Shown piece by piece: positions 1 to 8,250 of a stretch of DNA of 42,826 nucleotides (position 1 is its first letter; every line of letters starts with the position of its first letter). Source of the DNA: Clostridia bacterium UC5.1-1E11 (GTDB lineage: Bacteria; Bacillota; Clostridia; Oscillospirales; Acutalibacteraceae); assembly GCA_001305115.1 (NCBI GenBank), contig BCAA01000018.1, positions 1 through 42,826 on the forward strand. Reading direction: 5' to 3'. Position numbers and translations under genes: made by a program. The notes below the pieces were generated by a model that was given only the letters and a program-made list of their open reading frames with translations, ran no database searches and was not told where the DNA came from.

Positions 1-67
1 CTGCACGATACCCTCCGGCAAGTGCCGAACCGATTGTTCTGTATTCCATTTCGTTCATCATAGCCAT
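1..67 (-). pseudogene. Reading frame entering from the left edge; probable continuation of the gene disrupted by element A
   Basis: An open frame on the minus strand starts at or before 67 and runs off the left edge; it reads MAMMNEMEYRTIGSALAGGY. No good ribosome binding site precedes the ATG at 67. The first seven bases (TAGCCAT on plus, 61-67) are repeated at 9021-9027, where the Maff2 fragment is cut. Removing 68-9027 joins KSQGMKQFMA to this frame without a shift, so it may simply be the remainder of that host gene. The residues after the junction do not resemble the usual glycine-rich Maff2 C terminus, so a separate small gene is also possible. Confidence 0.4.
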
Positions 68-265
68 TTACCCACACAATCCAGACGGTATCTGGCTCTT
101 TTGAACCTCATCTTCATTATAGCTCATATCTTTCCTTTTAGCAAGATATTCTTTCGTATTTGTCTTACCGTATTTCTGGGAAATCAGGCTGACGAACACA
201 TCGGTTGCGTCCAGTTCCCCGTCAAATACCGTTGTAACATGAATCTCTGTTTTGTTTTTTGCCAT
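68..265 (-). CDS. Small TnpW-like protein at the end of element A
   Basis: Encodes 65 residues starting MAKNKTEIHVTTVFDG. It shares the layout of the two clearer TnpW-type proteins in this window (10888-11085 and 19746-19937): a charged start, a short beta-like stretch ending in hydrophobic-x-F, then a T/D-rich helix. TnpW proteins are small products of Tn4451-type elements with no firmly known function. The stop codon at 68-70 touches the proposed element boundary, and an 18-bp repeat shared with the other end of the element (75-92) lies inside its last codons. It is the last gene of the primase/helicase operon. The assignment to the TnpW family is by pattern only. Confidence 0.55.
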   Translation of the reverse strand: MAKNKTEIHVTTVFDGELDATDVFVSLISQKYGKTNTKEYLAKRKDMSYNEDEVQKSQIPSGLCG

Positions 266-506
266 AGGCAGTTATCCTCCATACATGAAAATAGCCAGAC
301 AGAGGGTGTCGGCAACGAAGTCCGGCAACGAGCTTCAAAAGACCTTGCAAACAATCTCAATCTGGCGATGGTTACTATTTATACTTTTCTTTTATTTTTC
401 TGTTGTTTTGGTTGTCATAGGGGAGAAAAGCCGATAGTTTCGGGATTTTCCCCGGCAACCGGCTCGGCAACGGGATAGCAACAGGGGGTGCAACGGGCTG
501 CCATTT

Positions 507-1901
507 TCAGAACGGAAGCTCCATCTGTTCTGTGACCTCCACAAAACCGTCCATCGTTTTTTCAGACGGGTTGCCGGAGTCCGTTGCCGGGTTTTCACGC
601 TCCCAGCCCTTTTGTCTGCCATATTCGGAAAACATTCTTGGGTTCGGGAAGTACCGCCAGCCAGAAATGCACTGGTTCATAATCTCGTTGATTTCCCGGA
701 TTTCCCATTGCTTCGGCTCGTCAAAGGCATGGTTCAAGGCTTCCTTATAGAGCTGCTTGGAGCAGACCATGCTCCCGGTGTACTTATCAAGATACGCCTG
801 TATCATCCCGGCTTTGGTGTCCTCCGGCATAAAATCCCGCTGGTGTTCTTTGAGATACCGCTGCATGGCAGGGCTGAAAGCCAGCTTGAACCTGCCGCTT
901 CTGTAAATTTCCATCGCTTCTGCCCACATCTGCTCGATATAGGCTCTGGAAGCGGCTTCGTCCTCCAAAATGTGAACCTCGGCTTGCTCCGGGTACACCA
1001 TGACGGGGATAAAGCGGCGGTTGCCGGAACGGTCAAGGGGCAGGAAGTCAAGGGCATTGGAAGTGCCGCCAAACACGCACTGACGGGGGCGGTCTGCTGG
1101 GTGGGTTTCATAGGGTATCTTGTAAACCTCTTTCTGTCGGCTTAAAAATGACTTGATTTCCTCAATGCTCTTGGCGTTTGCGGTTGCCATCATTTCCGAC
1201 ATTTCGATAATCCAGTGACCTTGCAGCTTACGGTACACATTGTCATCGTCCAGCTTCCGCAAATCATCGGAGAACCACTCGTCCCGGACTGCCAGCAGAC
1301 GGAAGAAGGTGGACTTTCCAGCCCCCTGACCGCCTACCAGACAAAGCATGATTTCAAATTTGCACCCCGGCTGAAAGGCTCGTGAGATTGCACCCAGCAG
1401 GAACAGCTTCAACGCTTCATAGGTGTAATCGTCTGCGTCAGCCCCCAGAAAGTGCCGCAGGCAGAAGCGGATTCGCTCTGTCCCGTCCCACACAAGGGAA
1501 CTTAAATAATCCCGGATGGGGTGGTACTTGTTTTCATTCGCCACAATCCCAATGGCGTTATCAATCTTTTTCTCATTGGTAAGCCCGTAGGTTTCTTCCA
1601 GATAGAGAAGCAGATACTTCATGTCCGTATCGTTCAGGGCAGTGCTTTCTCTTTGAAAACCGATGGGCTTTATGATGTCCTTGCGGTCGGTCAGGATGTT
1701 GTATGCGATAGCCCCGGAAAGCAGCGGGTCACGCTGGAATACGGTCAGGCAGTTCCGTATGCTCTGACGGACACCGCCTTTCTCGGTGGTTTCCAGCCCC
1801 GCCTTGATTTCCTCAATGCTCTGGGGCGGCTGCATGGCGTTCATGGTGTTTTTTAGTTCTTGCTGCGTCTGCGGCTGCAAGCTCTGCCATTCGCTGTTCA
1901 A
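507..1901 (-). CDS. Virulence-associated E (VapE) family helicase-primase, P-loop ATPase
   Basis: A 464-residue protein with a Walker A motif GGQGAGKST at about residues 190-198 and the sequence context LVGGQGAGKSTFFRLL...DEWFSDDL typical of VapE/D5-like ATPases of phages and mobile islands. It follows the CHC2 primase gene, so the pair probably supplies primase and helicase functions for replication of the excised element A. The frame opens at 1901, inside the 3' end of the primase gene; an internal ATG at 1844 (MNAMQPPQ) would reduce the overlap and is an equally plausible start. Length is close to the usual 400-470 residues. The C terminus (VEVTEQMELPF) looks complete. Confidence 0.88.
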   Translation of the reverse strand: MNSEWQSLQPQTQQELKNTMNAMQPPQSIEEIKAGLETTEKGGVRQSIRNCLTVFQRDPLLSGAIAYNILTDRKDIIKPIGFQRESTALNDTDMKYLLLYLEETYGLTNEKKIDNAIGIVANENKYHPIRDYLSSLVWDGTERIRFCLRHFLGADADDYTYEALKLFLLGAISRAFQPGCKFEIMLCLVGGQGAGKSTFFRLLAVRDEWFSDDLRKLDDDNVYRKLQGHWIIEMSEMMATANAKSIEEIKSFLSRQKEVYKIPYETHPADRPRQCVFGGTSNALDFLPLDRSGNRRFIPVMVYPEQAEVHILEDEAASRAYIEQMWAEAMEIYRSGRFKLAFSPAMQRYLKEHQRDFMPEDTKAGMIQAYLDKYTGSMVCSKQLYKEALNHAFDEPKQWEIREINEIMNQCISGWRYFPNPRMFSEYGRQKGWERENPATDSGNPSEKTMDGFVEVTEQMELPF

Positions 1902-2456
1902 GCTGTATCACATCCTTTCCGTATTCCGTAATCAAAGCCGCTTTTTCCTCTGTTTCCCCGAACAGCAGCACATCCAGCAGATATTCCACATGGTCTTGCT
2001 TCTGTAAGGCTTCCACAAACCGGGGATGAAAGACTTCCTCCGGGGAGTGCGGGGCATATTCCTTTCTCCACACTCGGAGTAGGTGGAGATAATCGGCAAG
2101 AATACGGAAGCAGCGGTTTTTGCTTCCTGAAACTGTTCCTCCGGGGATTTCTGCCGGGGCTTGGGCTTTTTTGCTTTTCCCGGCGGTTTCCAGTCCTCAT
2201 AGGAAAGCCCGAAGTCCTGTGCCAGCTGTACGGCGGCTTCTTTCTTTCCCAGCCCATACAGGGCGGCGGCAAAATCAATCACATCCCCATCCGCACCGCA
2301 GCCGAAGCAGTGGTAACGCCGATCCAGCTTCATGCTTGGGGTTTTATCATGATGGAACGGGCAGCAAGCCATCCCGTTCCGCCCTACATGGATTCCATAA
2401 TGCTCCGCAGCCTGTCTGGTTGTGACGGACTGCTTCACAGCTTCAAATACATTCAA
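1813..2456 (-). CDS. CHC2 zinc-finger DNA primase-like protein, broken by a one-base frameshift
   Basis: The N-terminal half has the DnaG-type zinc finger: CPFH followed about 20 residues later by CFGC, in the context MACCPFHHDKTPSMKLD. The likely start is TTG at 2456, preceded by AAGGAGGG; the ATG-initiated frame from 2495 begins upstream of this ribosome binding site. The frame drifts at a run of five A residues (plus strand T run 2117-2121). After it the original frame gives a non-homologous tail ending at 1932, while the -1 frame continues as RCFRILADYLHLLRVWRKEY to a stop at 1813 and looks like the true C terminus. One extra A, or -1 slippage on A-AAA-AC, would restore the protein (about 214 residues). 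Zinc-finger domain only; no TOPRIM domain is seen. Confidence 0.8.
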
Positions 2457-2522
2457 ATCTATCCCTCCTTGAAAAAAGAAAAAAACACCTGACATTCTCT
2501 GATTGAAAATGGCAAGTGCCTG

Positions 2523-4103
2523 TTAAAGTTCCATATCCTGTTGTCTGTGTTTCGCCTGTGCCGGGGCGGTTCTTTGTGCTTTTTTCTCGTCTGCCTTATC
2601 CTGCAAGACTTCCTTGATGGGCTGCTTCTTGGGCGGCTCTTTGCTTTCCTCTGTGCCGGGTGTGGCTTTCCGTACCCAGTAGCGGATGTCCCGCAGCTTC
2701 TTCAAATCAGCCTGTACCTCGATCAGAGGTGTTTTCAGGGCTGCAATTTCTTCCAGAAGCGTTTCCTGCTCCTCTTGCAGTTCCTTTTGGGTGCTGTCCT
2801 TATCGTCCGGGTGCTTGGCAAGGTAGGCGGCGGCTTTCGCATACCGGGCAACCTCCGGGTGTTCCTGTTTGAATTTCTCCTTTGTTTTCTTGAAAAATAT
2901 CTTCTGGTACTTCTCATAGACAGGCTTACATTCCTTGCAGTCTGTCCGGCTGGCAAGAATCCCGTCAATCACTTTGCTGCGGGCTTCCTTTGGCTTCATC
3001 TGATTGCGGTAATCGGCTGCTGATTTCCCGGAAGATTCCAGAAATGCTTCTAAGTCCTCCACAGTGGAAAGCCCCTTTTGCCGGAGATAGGACAGGGCTT
3101 CGCTGACTGCCTTTAAGTCCTGTGAAGTCCCACGGTTCTGTCCAGCCCTTGTCCAGTCCCTCCGTTCTTCCTTTCGTATCGCCATATACTTCATCAGCAG
3201 ATTGGGAAGAAGTGTTGCTTCCTCCGCCGCCTTTTGTGCAAGCAGCTCTTTCCGTTTTTCGCCCATCTCGGTAATCCAGCCTTTGAGGTTTTGGATAAGC
3301 TGCCGGATGGACTTCATCAGGTGGTTGGCGGCTCTGATTTCCCGGTTCAGGTTGCCGATATTCGTCTGGATACCTCGCTTTTCCATCTGCCGGACAGCAA
3401 CTCCCTCATGGACAGTGGGGACTATATGAAGCCCCTGTCTGGCATAGGAACGCAAGTCCACACGCTCCGGGCGGTCATTGGCTTCCAGATAGCGGTTCTG
3501 GATGACCTCCCATTCATGCCGCCAGATTTCACAATACTTCTGGTCGTTCCAGTCAACCGTATCCTCCTTGTGGCTTTTCCACCTGCCGGATAGTAGCTTT
3601 ATCCGTTCCCCGTTTTCGTCAAAGTCATAAACCTTGCGGCTCTTGGGAAGCCATTTCCCATGTTCGTCCATTGCCCTCATAGTGAGTAAGACATGGGCGT
3701 GGGGATTGTGTCCCGGCGGGTGGGGGTCATGGATGGCAAAGTCAACAATCATCCCTTTGGAAACAAACTGCTGTTCACAAAACTCCCGGACAAGGACAGC
3801 GTACTGGTCGGGCGGTATCTCTCTGGGGATGGTCAGCACCCACCGCCTTGCAAGCTGGGAGTTCCATTGCTTTTCCACCGCTTCGGCGGCGTTCCATAAG
3901 GTATTGCGGTCTGCATACTCTGGTGGGGCATTTTCCGGAAGCAGGATTTCATTGTGGACGATACCACGCTTTTCCGGGTAGTGCTTCACTTCCTGGTCGT
4001 ATTCACAGAACAGCTTTTCGCCGCTCTGGTAAGCAGCGGCAGCAACCGCAGACTGCCGCTGGCTGCGCTGCACAATCGTGATTTCATTGTGTGGACAGGG
4101 CAT
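2523..4103 (-). CDS. MobA/MobL family relaxase (MOBQ type) of element A
   Basis: A 526-residue relaxase. The N-terminal transesterase domain begins PHNEITIVQRSQRQSAVAAA and carries a candidate catalytic tyrosine in AAAAYQSGE (about residue 25) and the metal-binding HxH in HNPHAHVLLTMR (about residues 132-137). The C-terminal third is a lysine/glutamate-rich coiled coil. Relaxases of this family nick the oriT, stay bound to the 5' end and carry the strand into a recipient through a conjugation channel supplied by another element. Start at 4103 is supported by AAAGGAGG just upstream. Unlike in element C, the relaxase is separated from its oriT (5431-5475) by about 1.3 kb of cargo. Confidence 0.92.
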   Translation of the reverse strand: MPCPHNEITIVQRSQRQSAVAAAAYQSGEKLFCEYDQEVKHYPEKRGIVHNEILLPENAPPEYADRNTLWNAAEAVEKQWNSQLARRWVLTIPREIPPDQYAVLVREFCEQQFVSKGMIVDFAIHDPHPPGHNPHAHVLLTMRAMDEHGKWLPKSRKVYDFDENGERIKLLSGRWKSHKEDTVDWNDQKYCEIWRHEWEVIQNRYLEANDRPERVDLRSYARQGLHIVPTVHEGVAVRQMEKRGIQTNIGNLNREIRAANHLMKSIRQLIQNLKGWITEMGEKRKELLAQKAAEEATLLPNLLMKYMAIRKEERRDWTRAGQNRGTSQDLKAVSEALSYLRQKGLSTVEDLEAFLESSGKSAADYRNQMKPKEARSKVIDGILASRTDCKECKPVYEKYQKIFFKKTKEKFKQEHPEVARYAKAAAYLAKHPDDKDSTQKELQEEQETLLEEIAALKTPLIEVQADLKKLRDIRYWVRKATPGTEESKEPPKKQPIKEVLQDKADEKKAQRTAPAQAKHRQQDMEL

Positions 4104-4165
4104 TTCGTGTCCCTCCTTTCGGTAGTTGGTGGATGGGGTGGCGTTTTACCACCTCATTTTGGGCA

Positions 4166-4200
4166 GAAAAAAGCAGGAGACCTTTTTTCAGATTTCCTGC
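4166..4200 (-). terminator. Rho-independent terminator between cargo and relaxase of element A
   Basis: On the minus strand a stem GCAGGAAA/TCTCCTGC (4173-4200) is followed by six T residues (plus 4167-4172). It closes the cargo transcript (4292-5158) just ahead of the relaxase. A near copy with the same flanks sits at 15364-15396 in element B. Confidence 0.7.
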
Positions 4201-4291
4201 TCGGTGTGCCGCTGTATGGGCGGCGGGTATTTAGTTGTAAAAGTTCGGGGCGAGTTGAACCGATGTGTGGGAAATAACAAACCGAAAGCTA

Positions 4292-4879
4292 TCAGTTTCT
4301 ATCGTATTTACAGTTAATTTCAAAAACGACAGGCTCAAATTCAACTAAATGCTTATCGGGTGTGGTTCCTTTAGGGTTCTCTATGCCGGTAACTTCATAG
4401 TATTCATCACTGTATTGTATTTTACTACCATCAAAGTCTTTTTGAATAGATTTGACATATTCAAACGGGTTTTCTATTGGTAACAAACTTAATTCACGCT
4501 GAAGCTGTTGTACTGCAACTTTCTGTTCATCAGTCAATGTTTTTTCTTCACTCGCCATATGCTCTTCAAATTTATTCTTATCCATCCAAACGATTTGCTC
4601 CACTGGATTAGCGGTACCGCAAGCCAAAATTAAACGGATAAAATCTTCAAAAGTTGCTGCCAACGGATACACATTTTGGTCTGCACAACTTTCTGGATTA
4701 CAAGCAAATACCATTTCTCCATATTCCGGCAAAAAGCAATACAGAATACACCCTTCAAAACCGATTGGCTTTGCATTGACAGGATAACAAAAATATGGTT
4801 CTGTAATATCTCCATTCTCTAAACATAAAAGTCCTTTATCTATGGGAAGTGCCATATATTTTTCGTAAATAGTTTCCAT
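4292..4879 (-). CDS. Hypothetical protein, SMI1/KNR4 (SUKH)-like, possible immunity protein
   Basis: A 195-residue acidic protein starting METIYEKYMALPIDKG. The middle part, with FLPEYGEMVFACNPES and FEDFIRLILACGTANPVEQI, has the feel of the SMI1/KNR4 fold found in immunity proteins against polymorphic and contact-dependent toxins. This is a weak pattern match, not a firm assignment. It lies next to a CPCC-family gene, another family often met in immunity loci, and no toxin gene is present. Codon use is more AT-rich than the flanking mobilization genes, which fits separately acquired cargo inserted between oriT and relaxase. Confidence 0.5.
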   Translation of the reverse strand: METIYEKYMALPIDKGLLCLENGDITEPYFCYPVNAKPIGFEGCILYCFLPEYGEMVFACNPESCADQNVYPLAATFEDFIRLILACGTANPVEQIVWMDKNKFEEHMASEEKTLTDEQKVAVQQLQRELSLLPIENPFEYVKSIQKDFDGSKIQYSDEYYEVTGIENPKGTTPDKHLVEFEPVVFEINCKYDRN

Positions 4880-4903
4880 TGATATTCTCTCCTTTACACA
4901 TTA

Positions 4904-5158
4904 CTATGAATTTTTCTTTTCATCATCTCTTGGTGGTCGGACATGACATAACATTTCTTTTTCACAAGCACCGAATTTTGAGAAATTAGATTTTGCTTCT
5001 TTTAGTGTTATTCCATGATTAGAATCACTTGGTTCGTTATCAGAAGCAATGAAAGGGTCATTCTCCCAAAAACAAACGGGGCAAATATACCCACAATCTT
5101 CATTTGCCGGAATATTATAAGTAAAATATCCGCAGCAAGGGCATTGATATTTTTTCAT
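4904..5158 (-). CDS. CPCC family cysteine-rich protein
   Basis: About 84 residues from the ATG at 5158 (MKKYQCPCCGYFTY), which has GGAGG five bases upstream; an in-frame ATG at 5188 lies before this ribosome binding site and is not favoured. The sequence contains CPCCGYFTYNIPAN and ICPVCFWENDP, the paired Cys motifs that define the CPCC family and probably bind zinc. Members occur beside SMI1/KNR4-type genes in toxin-immunity arrays. It reads in the same direction as the neighbouring SUKH-like gene, 24 bp away, so the two are probably co-transcribed. Confidence 0.8.
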   Translation of the reverse strand: MKKYQCPCCGYFTYNIPANEDCGYICPVCFWENDPFIASDNEPSDSNHGITLKEAKSNFSKFGACEKEMLCHVRPPRDDEKKNS

Positions 5159-5299
5159 ATAAACCTCCAGTTTAAGTCCTGACCTCAAATTCCTGATTTA
5201 TTGCTGACTTCATTATACTTCATCGACTATCGAAAAGATAGCGTATTTTATGAAACTTGTCGGCTGGGAACAGCTTGCAATGCAGGATGTCCCCAGATG

Positions 5300-5430
5300 G
5301 CAAGTCCACAAAGGGGTAGCTGGCGAAAGCCAGCGCAGGGGAAGCGTAGCGTCCCCTGAATGATTTGGAGCAGACCATGACTGCGGAAAATCACAGCCCT
5401 CCGGCGAGGAGCCTTCGGAGAACGCAATGC
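5300..5430. other. Structured leader upstream of the element A oriT
   Basis: This non-coding stretch holds several perfect hairpins: GCTGGC-GAAA-GCCAGC at 5313-5328 with a GNRA-type loop, then GGGG/CCCC arms around AAGCGTAGCGT (about 5336-5354), and CTCCG/CGGAG arms (about 5400-5420). Comparable hairpins precede the oriT of element C. They may be relaxosome binding sites or single-strand structures used in transfer; a small RNA is also possible. Confidence 0.4.
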
Positions 5431-5475
5431 ACCAACCTTTGGGTGGTGTATAATTGCGCCCTTAGTAAACTAAGG
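5431..5475 (+). other. oriT of element A (MOBQ-type nick region)
   Basis: An inverted repeat ACCAACC-TTT-GGGTGGT (5431-5447, one mismatch) is followed by TAATTGCGCCCTT (5451-5463), one base off the RSF1010/R1162-type core TAAGTGCGCCCT. A second palindrome CTTAGT-AA-ACTAAG follows. The same order is found in element C at 23950-23990. The nick is expected between G and C in TGCG/CCCT by analogy with RSF1010. It adjoins the DUF3847 stop codon. Confidence 0.75.
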
Positions 5476-5766
5476 GGTTTCCGGCTTCTCCCGTTCCAGC
5501 AGTTTTTTCAATAGTTCCTGCGTGTCCTGCCTGTGAAAAATGAGTTTCAACAACAGCATGACATCATCATCTGTCAGGCGTTCCGGCTCTTGCAGAAAAC
5601 TTTCCAGCATACCGCCACGGGTACAGAGCCGGTGCGTCCGTTCCTTTCGGGTAAGCTGTTTTAACTGGTGCTGCAATGCCTTTTCATCATTGATGGCTTT
5701 CCGCAGTTTCTTTTCGCTTTTCTCCAGCTCCCTGTTGAGTTTTTCCAGCTTTGAGGTATCAGGCAA
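5470..5766 (-). CDS. DUF3847 family mobilization-associated protein
   Basis: A 98-residue, highly charged coiled-coil protein (KLEKLNRELEKSEKKLRKAI) with a C-terminal segment LTDDDVMLLLKLIFHRQ. It matches the DUF3847 pattern, found almost only next to MOBQ relaxase genes. Its last codon abuts the oriT, and the equivalent gene in element C (23993-24289) has the same position, so a role as relaxosome accessory protein is inferred. Its start overlaps the upstream gene by eight bases. Confidence 0.75.
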   Translation of the reverse strand: MPDTSKLEKLNRELEKSEKKLRKAINDEKALQHQLKQLTRKERTHRLCTRGGMLESFLQEPERLTDDDVMLLLKLIFHRQDTQELLKKLLEREKPETP

Positions 5767-6100
5767 GGGCAGCGTCCTCCTTTCCCGGTATCAGCACATA
5801 AATCCTGTTTGGTTCTCCCACGCCCTGACGCACCCGCATGATAAGTCCGGCGGTTTCCAGTTCATTCAGAGAACGCTTGACCGTCATGGGGCTGCGGGAC
5901 AGGACTGCGGCAATGGCTGTGATGGGGAAGCAGACAAACAGGATTCCGTTCTCGTCCTCCTGTCCTTTGGAGAGCATAGCGTCTAACATCCGGCAGTACA
6001 TGACCTTTGCGGTGCTGCTGATTGAAAATCCTGTCAATGCTCTTGGAAAGGGCATACAGGGCGGCAAAGGTGTGTCTATCGTCATAAATTCAAAATTCAT
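5759..6100 (-). CDS. Small RepA_N-like / winged-helix replication protein
   Basis: A 113-residue protein with the core FSISSTAKVMYCRMLDAMLSKG...ITAIAAVLSRSPMTVKRSLNELETAGLI, a winged helix-turn-helix as in the N-terminal domain of RepA_N plasmid initiators. It is shorter than a full initiator. It reads in an operon with the Cys-rich gene before it (4-base overlap) and DUF3847 after it. It may start replication of the excised element or regulate the mobilization operon. Confidence 0.65.
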   Translation of the reverse strand: MNFEFMTIDTPLPPCMPFPRALTGFSISSTAKVMYCRMLDAMLSKGQEDENGILFVCFPITAIAAVLSRSPMTVKRSLNELETAGLIMRVRQGVGEPNRIYVLIPGKEDAALA

Positions 6101-6285
6101 TCGGTGTGTTCCTCCTTTTTCTTTGCTCGTTTGGATAAATAACGGGGGCAGTCAATCACAACCGCCCGGAAGCTCTGCTTGCACCCATGCTGGCATTTCC
6201 GGCATAATTCGTTGTAAGTGACACGCCCCCGGTCATTGAGGTAAAAGGAAAGCTCCTGCTTCCTCTTTTTGCTCATTCTCGGCAT
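6097..6285 (-). CDS. Small Cys-rich protein (Cys-rich VLP-type)
   Basis: A 62-residue basic protein: MPRMSKKRKQELSFYL, then LCRKCQHGCKQSF and DCPRYLSKRAKK. It is clearly homologous to the element B product at 12658-12852, with the same MPRMSKKR start and C-x2-C-x3-C...C spacing. The four Cys suggest a zinc-binding knuckle. In both elements it opens the replication operon. Function unknown. Confidence 0.7.
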   Translation of the reverse strand: MPRMSKKRKQELSFYLNDRGRVTYNELCRKCQHGCKQSFRAVVIDCPRYLSKRAKKKEEHTE

Positions 6286-6769
6286 ATTGCGCTTCCTCCC
6301 GTTTTAGTGTATGGTTTCGGGGCGATTTTCGGCAAAATTACGGTCATAGAGCCGCTTAAAATCTCCCGAAGTATCAGCGATAGGGTAGACTATCCCCCTA
6401 TCAGATTGTCGTGTTTCGGTATCATTTCGGTGTCAGTTCGCCAGTTCTCCCCGGTGTCGTTCCTCCCCTGAATCTCACAGCGGCGTATCGCTCCCTTTGG
6501 TACGCTCGTTTCGGTCAGGGTTCCTCCACATCCCTGCCAAAAGTCATGGCGCTACATCGCCGGGGAAGCATATCCCACACAGGCTGGTCATTCGATTGGA
6601 ATAATCCATCGATGAACTACCTGTATCATAGAACATTTTTGTGCCCTGTGCCGTATGTCCACAAAGTAGGAATTAGGGGTAAAAATCAGAAATTTCCACG
6701 ATTACGGAATTGATATGGTATAATCAATTCAACGGTTATAAATGTCGTTAGAAAGGGGGAACTGCTTCA
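6286..6769. promoter_or_regulatory. Divergent intergenic region with TTTCGG repeats and an extended -10 promoter
   Basis: No convincing gene is seen here. Five TTTCGG hexamers occur at 6315, 6327, 6414, 6425 and 6509; they form two pairs 11-12 bp apart, the pairs about 99 bp apart, which looks iteron-like. GATAGGG/CCCTATC arms lie near 6379-6402. The regulator at 6770 is served by an extended -10, TGGTATAAT (6716-6724). The minus-strand replication operon starts at the other side. A weaker TTTCGG-rich patch also precedes the matching genes of element B (about 12915-13020). Confidence 0.45.
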
Positions 6770-7576
6770 ATGAACGGAGCTACTACAATACAGGAACGGC
6801 TAAAAGATTTACGATTAAACAAAGGATTAAAACTGGAAGAACTGGCTGAGCAAACGGGTATTTCAAAATCGGCTCTTGGCAGTTATGAAAAAGACGACTA
6901 TAAGGAAATCAATCATGGCAACCTTATCCTGCTGGCAGATTTTTATGGGGTGTCCCTCGATTATCTCTTTTGCCGGACAGAGAACCGGGCGGAGATCAAC
7001 ACGCCATTAAGGGAGCTGCATTTGAGTGATGAGATGGTAGCACTTCTGAAAAGCGGTCGGATTAACAACCGTCTGCTGTGCGAACTTGCCACCCATAAGG
7101 ACTTTATCAAGTTTCTTGCGGACATTGAGATTTATGTGGATGGGATTGCCACCATGCAGATTCAAAACCTCAACGCCCTTGTCGATACCGTCCGGCATGA
7201 AATCATTGAACGGTATCGCCCCGGCGAAGATGACCCCCATTTGAAAGTGTTGCAAGCCGCCCATATCAGTGATGATGAATATTTCAGTCACATGGTACGG
7301 GATGACCTCAACCTGATTATCCGGGATATTCGGGAAGCCCATAAAAAGGACAGCGAGAGTGCACCTCAGACCACCGTTGCCGATGAACTGAAAGAAAATC
7401 TGGAAGCGGTTGAAAATTTCAAGGGCAGCCGTGATGAAAAGCTGGTTGTCCTTTACTGTAAGCAGCTTGGTATCAACTATAAAAATCTGTCAGATGAAGA
7501 ATTTCGCTGGCTGATTCGGATTCTCAAAAAATCAAAGAAAATGGGAACGCCTATCAGCCAGAGGAAAAAACGATAA
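6770..7576 (+). CDS. XRE-family transcriptional regulator with long C-terminal domain
   Basis: A 268-residue protein. Residues about 8-70 form a Cro/CI helix-turn-helix (RLKDLRLNKGLKLEELAEQTGI-SKSALGSYEKDDYKEI). The rest has no recognised domain but is helical and charged, as in ICE/IME regulators. It is the only rightward gene of element A and is divergent from the rep/mob operon, so repression of that operon is the natural guess. GAAAGGGGG lies ten bases before the ATG, and an extended -10 is at 6716-6724. A bidirectional terminator follows directly. Confidence 0.85.
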   Translation: MNGATTIQERLKDLRLNKGLKLEELAEQTGISKSALGSYEKDDYKEINHGNLILLADFYGVSLDYLFCRTENRAEINTPLRELHLSDEMVALLKSGRINNRLLCELATHKDFIKFLADIEIYVDGIATMQIQNLNALVDTVRHEIIERYRPGEDDPHLKVLQAAHISDDEYFSHMVRDDLNLIIRDIREAHKKDSESAPQTTVADELKENLEAVENFKGSRDEKLVVLYCKQLGINYKNLSDEEFRWLIRILKKSKKMGTPISQRKKR

Positions 7577-7578
7577 AG

Positions 7579-7627
7579 AAAAACCGCTGTTGCATGGTTT
7601 GTTGGCTTCCATGTAGCAGCGGTTTTT
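7579..7627. terminator. Bidirectional rho-independent terminator
   Basis: AAAAACCGCTGTTGCATGG (7579-7597) pairs with CCATGTAGCAGCGGTTTTT (7609-7627) with two mismatches. It carries A and T runs on its two outer sides, and separates the convergent genes at 6770-7576 and 7673-8196. Confidence 0.85.
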
Positions 7628-7672
7628 GCTGGGATTATTCAGTTGAATTTTAGCACGACAAATTAGAATTTG

Positions 7673-8196
7673 TCAAAGAGGATTATTCCAATATTCCACA
7701 GTATTTCTATTTACATCATAAAAAGTAATATTACCCGCATTTATAGGCAAGACAATCGCAAAAGGTTTATTGCGGTCAATATCAACCACTTGAATTGTGT
7801 TGCCATCATCTATTTCAAGTTGTTGCACCTGCTGTTGATTCATAGAAATAAATGCTCGTTCATTATATCCCTCTACAGTAAACTCCACAATTCCTCTTTG
7901 AATCCCCGAAAGAGTTCCACCTCCACGGAAAAAATATCCGAAGGAAAGTCCTGGACGATTGACATAGACGGAAAAAGAATGGTCACTCAAATCCTGAGGG
8001 TAAGAAATATATGCAGCCATCGTGCTGGAAACGCTTCCATCGACCGTCCAATCATCCTTAATCTTCTGCGACGAACGAATATCTGCCTCCAGCTTAGATG
8101 AAGTCACGCCGATCTCATTGTTCGTATAAAGAAAACAAACAAATAAAATACAAGCAAGAACAACCCCTATCACAATTTTAAGAAATATTTTTTCAC
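7673..8196 (-). CDS. Hypothetical secreted or membrane-anchored protein, probable frameshift just after the start
   Basis: The open frame (GTG at 8173) begins inside a hydrophobic segment, IGVVLACILFVCFLY. A better start is GTG at 8194-8196 with AAGGAG ten bases upstream. From it one extra A in the following six-A run (plus T run 8188-8193) gives MKKIFLKIVIGVVLACILFV, a textbook signal anchor. The remaining 140 residues (SSKLEADIRSSQKIKDDWTV...) contain beta-rich stretches and no recognised domain. It follows TnpV in element A, the usual place for cargo. Function unknown. The frame break is either a sequencing error or slippage in a poly-A tract. Confidence 0.6.
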
Positions 8197-8250
8197 GCTA
8201 TCAAAACTCCTTGTCAACTTTCGATTTGTCATAATCATTCTACCATACCG

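Noticed and set aside
6411..6713. 100-residue plus-strand ORF in the divergent intergenic region
   Set aside because: No ribosome binding site, runs through the TTTCGG repeats, and no protein-like composition.
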